Positions 52,665 to 55,462 of a stretch of 55,462 nt of DNA are shown here, one piece after another. Under the pieces are notes generated by a model. It made no database searches and was not told where the DNA came from. It saw nothing but the letters and a program-made list of their open reading frames with translations. This DNA comes from Hydrogenophaga sp. (GTDB lineage: Bacteria; Pseudomonadota; Gammaproteobacteria; Burkholderiales; Burkholderiaceae_C), in NCBI GenBank assembly GCA_030653975.1, contig JAURYH010000059.1:1-55462 (forward strand), in the 5' to 3' direction. Within the stretch, counting starts at the first letter, position 1; the number at the start of each line of letters is the position of its first letter. Position numbers and translations under genes: made by a program.

Positions 52665-53180
52665 ATGAGCCACTTCCGCTACGCCACCTCGCAAATCGCC
52701 GTCCACTGGCTGGCCGCTGCCCTGATCGTCTTCCTGCTGATCACCGGCACCTTCGTCCTGGCCGAGCTGCCCAACACCGCCGACAAGATTGGCAACTTCC
52801 GCATCCACATGATCCTGGGTGCTTTGGCGGCCCTGCTGGTGGTGGCGCGCGTGGTGCTGCGCCGGGTAAAGCCCCGGCCGCCGGCCGTCGTCGCCGAAAA
52901 GTGGGCGCACCTGGGCCACATGGGCCTGAACCTGCTGGTGCTGGTGCTGGCCATGAGCGGCGTGGTGCTGGCGCTGCAGAGCGGCGTGCTGGCCGCGGTG
53001 CTTGGCTCGGCGCCCTTGCCCGAGTCGCTGGATGGATGGACGCTGCGCAAGGTACACGGCCTGACGTCGCGCCTGCTGATGGCGGTGGTGGCGGTGCACG
53101 TGCTGGCCGCTCTGTACCATCAATGGATCGTCAAGGACGGCCTGCTGCTGCGCATGCGACCCGGCAAAAAACGCACATGA
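52665..53180 (+). CDS. Cytochrome b561 family protein
   Basis: 171 residues with four membrane helices and the heme-ligating histidines in QIAVHWLAA, FRIHMILGAL, KVHGLTSRLL and VAVHVLAALYHQW, matching bacterial b561 (CybB) proteins. It would move electrons between quinol and periplasmic acceptors. The MSHFRYATSQIAVHW start is the family's usual one. Its stop overlaps the response regulator ATG (ATGA). Confidence 0.92.
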   Translation: MSHFRYATSQIAVHWLAAALIVFLLITGTFVLAELPNTADKIGNFRIHMILGALAALLVVARVVLRRVKPRPPAVVAEKWAHLGHMGLNLLVLVLAMSGVVLALQSGVLAAVLGSAPLPESLDGWTLRKVHGLTSRLLMAVVAVHVLAALYHQWIVKDGLLLRMRPGKKRT

Positions 53181-53899
53181 GTCCCACCCCCGAACACCTT
53201 CTTGTCGTCGATGACGACCGCGAAATCCGCCGCCTGATCGAGGAGTACCTGACGCAGGCGGGCTACCGCGTCTCCACCGCGGCCGACGGCAAGGCGATGC
53301 GGCGCCTGATGGAGCAGCACCGCTTCGACCTGGTGGTGCTGGACTTGATGCTGCCCGGCGAAGACGGCCTGAGCCTGTGCCGCGATCTGCGCAGCCGCTC
53401 GAACCTGCCCATCCTCATGCTCACGGCCCGGGGCTCGGAGATCGACCGCATCGTGGGCCTGGAGATGGGCGCCGACGACTACCTGGCCAAGCCCTTCAAC
53501 CCGCGCGAGCTGCTGGCGCGCATCCGCAGCATCCTGCGCCGCGCCCATGCGCTGCCGACCAATCTGGTGCCCGAAGAAGTGGCGGTGTTCCGCTTCGCGG
53601 GCTGGACGCTGGAGGTGGCTTCGCGCAACGTGACGGCGCCCGATGGCCTGGTGGTGCCGCTCTCGGGCGCCGAATTCCGGCTGCTGCGGGTGCTGCTGGA
53701 ACACCCGCACCGCGTGTTCTCGCGCGACCAGCTGCTGGAGCTGACCAACGGCCGCGAAGCCATCCTATTCGACCGCAGCATCGACGTACTGGTGGGGCGG
53801 CTGCGCAAGCGCTTGCGCGACGATGGCAAGGAGCCGGCCCTGATCAAGACCGTGCGTGGCGAAGGCTACGTGCTGGCCGCCAGCGTGGAGGCGCTGTGA
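53177..53899 (+). CDS. OmpR-family response regulator
   Basis: 240 residues. The receiver domain has the acidic pair (VVDDDRE), the phospho-acceptor Asp in VVLDLMLPGEDG, Thr in MLTARG and Lys in YLAKPFNPRE. The winged-helix output domain ends TVRGEGYVLAASVEAL. It is co-transcribed with cytochrome b561 and the sensor kinase, so it may control redox genes. Both boundaries are four-base overlaps. Confidence 0.95.
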   Translation: MSPTPEHLLVVDDDREIRRLIEEYLTQAGYRVSTAADGKAMRRLMEQHRFDLVVLDLMLPGEDGLSLCRDLRSRSNLPILMLTARGSEIDRIVGLEMGADDYLAKPFNPRELLARIRSILRRAHALPTNLVPEEVAVFRFAGWTLEVASRNVTAPDGLVVPLSGAEFRLLRVLLEHPHRVFSRDQLLELTNGREAILFDRSIDVLVGRLRKRLRDDGKEPALIKTVRGEGYVLAASVEAL

Positions 53900-55197
53900 G
53901 GCTCTGGCCACATTCGCTATTTGGCCGCCTGCTGCTGCTGATGAGCGCCGGGCTGCTGGTGGCGCAGCTGGCCGGGTCTCTGATCCAGTCCTGGGACCGG
54001 CAGCGCACGCTGGGCCACACCGTCAGCCACGAGCTGGCGCAACGCATCGCGGCCGTGTACCGGGTGGTGGATGCCCAGACCGGCCCTCAGCGGCAGCCCA
54101 TGGCCACCCTGCTGTCCACCCCCAGCCTGCAGATTCACATCGTCGATCGGGCCCCGCTGCCGACCGTGACGGCGCCGTCGATGCTGGACGACCTGCCCGG
54201 GCACATCACGGAAGTGCTCGGCCCGCGCGCCGAGGTCCGCACGACCGAGCTGCCGCGGCAGGGGCGGTTCGCGTTCAAGCTGCACCTGCGGCTGTCGTCG
54301 GGCGAATGGCTGCGCCTGAACGGCAGCGCGCCGGAGGGTGTGTTTGCCCTGCCCTGGAACCTGCTGTTCAACCTGGGCCTGATGCTGGTGGCGGTGGTGC
54401 TGCTGGTGGCCATGGCCGCGAGCAGCACGGTGCGCCCGCTGACCGAGCTGGCCAAGGCAGCGCACAGCCTGTCGCGTGATCTGCGCAGCCCGCCGGTGCC
54501 CGAGAACGGCCCGACCGAAGTGCGCGAAGCGGCACAGGCCTTCAACGCCATGCAGTCGCGCATCCGCAGCGGCATTGAAGAGCGCGAACGCTTTCTGGCC
54601 GCGGTGTCGCACGATCTAAAGACACCGCTCACGCGCATGCGCCTGCGCACCGAGATGATGGCCGACCCGCAATTGCGCGCGCAGCTGCAGGCCGACACCG
54701 ACGACATGCTGCAACTGCTCGACGGCACGCTGGATTTCTTGCGCGGCAAGGCGGTGGAAGAACTCCTGCAGCGCGTCGATCTGGTGGCGCTGGTGGAGAG
54801 CCTGGTCGAGGACTACCAGGGCCTGGGCACGGTCACGCTGCAGGCGCCGGACGCGCTGCAGTGGTCGTGCCGGCCCAAAGCGCTCAAGCGCGCGCTGACC
54901 AACCTGATCGACAACGCACTCAAGTACGGAGGCCAGGCGCACGTGGTCCTCTCTGGTGAGCCACAGTGCGTGGAGGTTCGTGTACAGGACAACGGGCCTG
55001 GCTTACCGGAAGCAGAGTTGCAGAAGGTGTTCGAACCCTTCTACCGCGTCGAGCACTCGCGCAGCCGCGACACCGGCGGCGCGGGCCTGGGGCTGGCCAT
55101 CGTGCGCCAGATTGCCCGCAGCCACGGCGGAGACGTCGAGCTGAGCAATCGGGCCGAAGGCGGGCTTCAGGCACGACTGTCATTGGTGTCCAAATAA
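53896..55197 (+). CDS. Sensor histidine kinase (EnvZ-type)
   Basis: 433 residues. Two membrane segments (FGRLLLLMSAGLLVAQLAG; LLFNLGLMLVAVVLLVAMAA) flank a periplasmic domain of about 115 residues. HAMP (STVRPLTELAKAAHSLSRDL), the phospho-acceptor His in AAVSHDLKTPLTRMR, the N box NLIDNALKYGG, DNGPGLP and the GAGLGLAIV G box follow. The GTG start overlaps the regulator stop (GTGA). The periplasmic domain gives no clue to its signal. Confidence 0.94.
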   Translation: MRLWPHSLFGRLLLLMSAGLLVAQLAGSLIQSWDRQRTLGHTVSHELAQRIAAVYRVVDAQTGPQRQPMATLLSTPSLQIHIVDRAPLPTVTAPSMLDDLPGHITEVLGPRAEVRTTELPRQGRFAFKLHLRLSSGEWLRLNGSAPEGVFALPWNLLFNLGLMLVAVVLLVAMAASSTVRPLTELAKAAHSLSRDLRSPPVPENGPTEVREAAQAFNAMQSRIRSGIEERERFLAAVSHDLKTPLTRMRLRTEMMADPQLRAQLQADTDDMLQLLDGTLDFLRGKAVEELLQRVDLVALVESLVEDYQGLGTVTLQAPDALQWSCRPKALKRALTNLIDNALKYGGQAHVVLSGEPQCVEVRVQDNGPGLPEAELQKVFEPFYRVEHSRSRDTGGAGLGLAIVRQIARSHGGDVELSNRAEGGLQARLSLVSK

Positions 55198-55462
55198 GAG
55201 TCAATCGGTGGTCAGCTTCGGTACCAAAAGCGGCCGTCTGCCCTTCATTAAGCAACGTCACTCGTACGACCGCATCCAGGCGCAGACCGCAAGGTCGCGT
55301 TTAGAAGCTCACGGACGGCAACCGCTGCACTGCTGATCCTCAGTTGCGCAAAGTCGGTCCCAGGCTGTTATGCGCAGGTCCCAGTTATGAACAGTTGCCG
55401 AAGGCGATCGAGCTGAGTACATGGATTCGTCTATGCCACTGACAGCGGCGGTCTTCGTGATC
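55198..55462. other. Terminal gene-free stretch
   Basis: No gene, repeat or terminator that I can support between the kinase stop and the window end. Confidence 0.5.

Overview
This GC-rich (roughly two-thirds G+C by eye) window looks like a chromosomal accessory region of a betaproteobacterium of the Comamonadaceae type, Hydrogenophaga-like. The pointers are the form I CO dehydrogenase cluster under an RcoM regulator, TRAP transporters, PbrR/CadR-type metal resistance and the IS5 and IS110 elements. Species assignment is inference.

Layout. (1) 0-5.5 kb: a gene tail, a truncated tyrosine recombinase and a minus-strand metal-resistance operon (CDF exporter, DUF3703 with a nonsense codon, His/Cys-rich periplasmic protein, LspA, DsbB, DsbA-like, SCO, YnfA). 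It is read divergently from a MerR (PbrR/CadR) gene across a 19-bp-spacer operator-promoter. (2) 5.5-7.2 kb: dispersed repeats, a 32-bp perfect palindrome and a 936-bp IS5-family element. (3) 7.3-19.6 kb: heme-PAS/LytTR regulator RcoM, three direct-repeat RcoM-like sites at exact 21-bp steps, then coxM-S-L-G-D-E-F, a MocA-like cytidylyltransferase, a 2OG-Fe(II)-oxygenase-like protein, a polytopic membrane protein and coxI. This is a system for aerobic CO oxidation plus cofactor maturation. (4) 19.6-24.8 kb: repeats, a CPA2-type antiporter, an IS110-family transposase gene with an amber codon, and a small alpha/beta-barrel-like gene. (5) 24.8-31.5 kb: a catabolic operon (split transketolase, TRAP transporter, SDR dehydrogenase) with a divergent LysR regulator and a structured leader. 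(6) 31.5-34.9 kb: a DUF6933-like gene, then an AT-richer string of cassettes with integron attC-like sites. The cassettes carry a TIR-like (PF10137-type) protein, an Abi-alpha/DUF4393-like protein and a 54-residue membrane peptide. (7) 35.1-40.5 kb: an RsbQ-like hydrolase, then an ArsR-rhodanese regulator, DsrE, MFS, sterol-desaturase-like, DUF1499 and rhodanese genes. (8) 41-47.8 kb: a MoxR-DUF58-DUF4381-VWA-VWA/TPR-BatD (Bat) operon. (9) 48-49.1 kb: an HDOD gene broken by a stop, followed by a repeat. (10) 49.2-55.2 kb: His-rich and metal-related membrane genes (DMT with His tail, DUF6488, HupE/UreJ), a CXXCH cytochrome, cytochrome b561 and an OmpR/histidine-kinase pair.

The main functional unit is the CO system: RcoM would sense CO, occupy the three-site array and switch on coxMSL. 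CoxD/E/F/I and MocA would mature the Mo-Cu/MCD enzyme, and CoxG would link it to the membrane quinone pool. The most unusual part is the integrase-less cassette string carrying two likely phage-defence genes. Dispersed repeats lie at most borders between functional modules, suggesting that the region was assembled piecewise.
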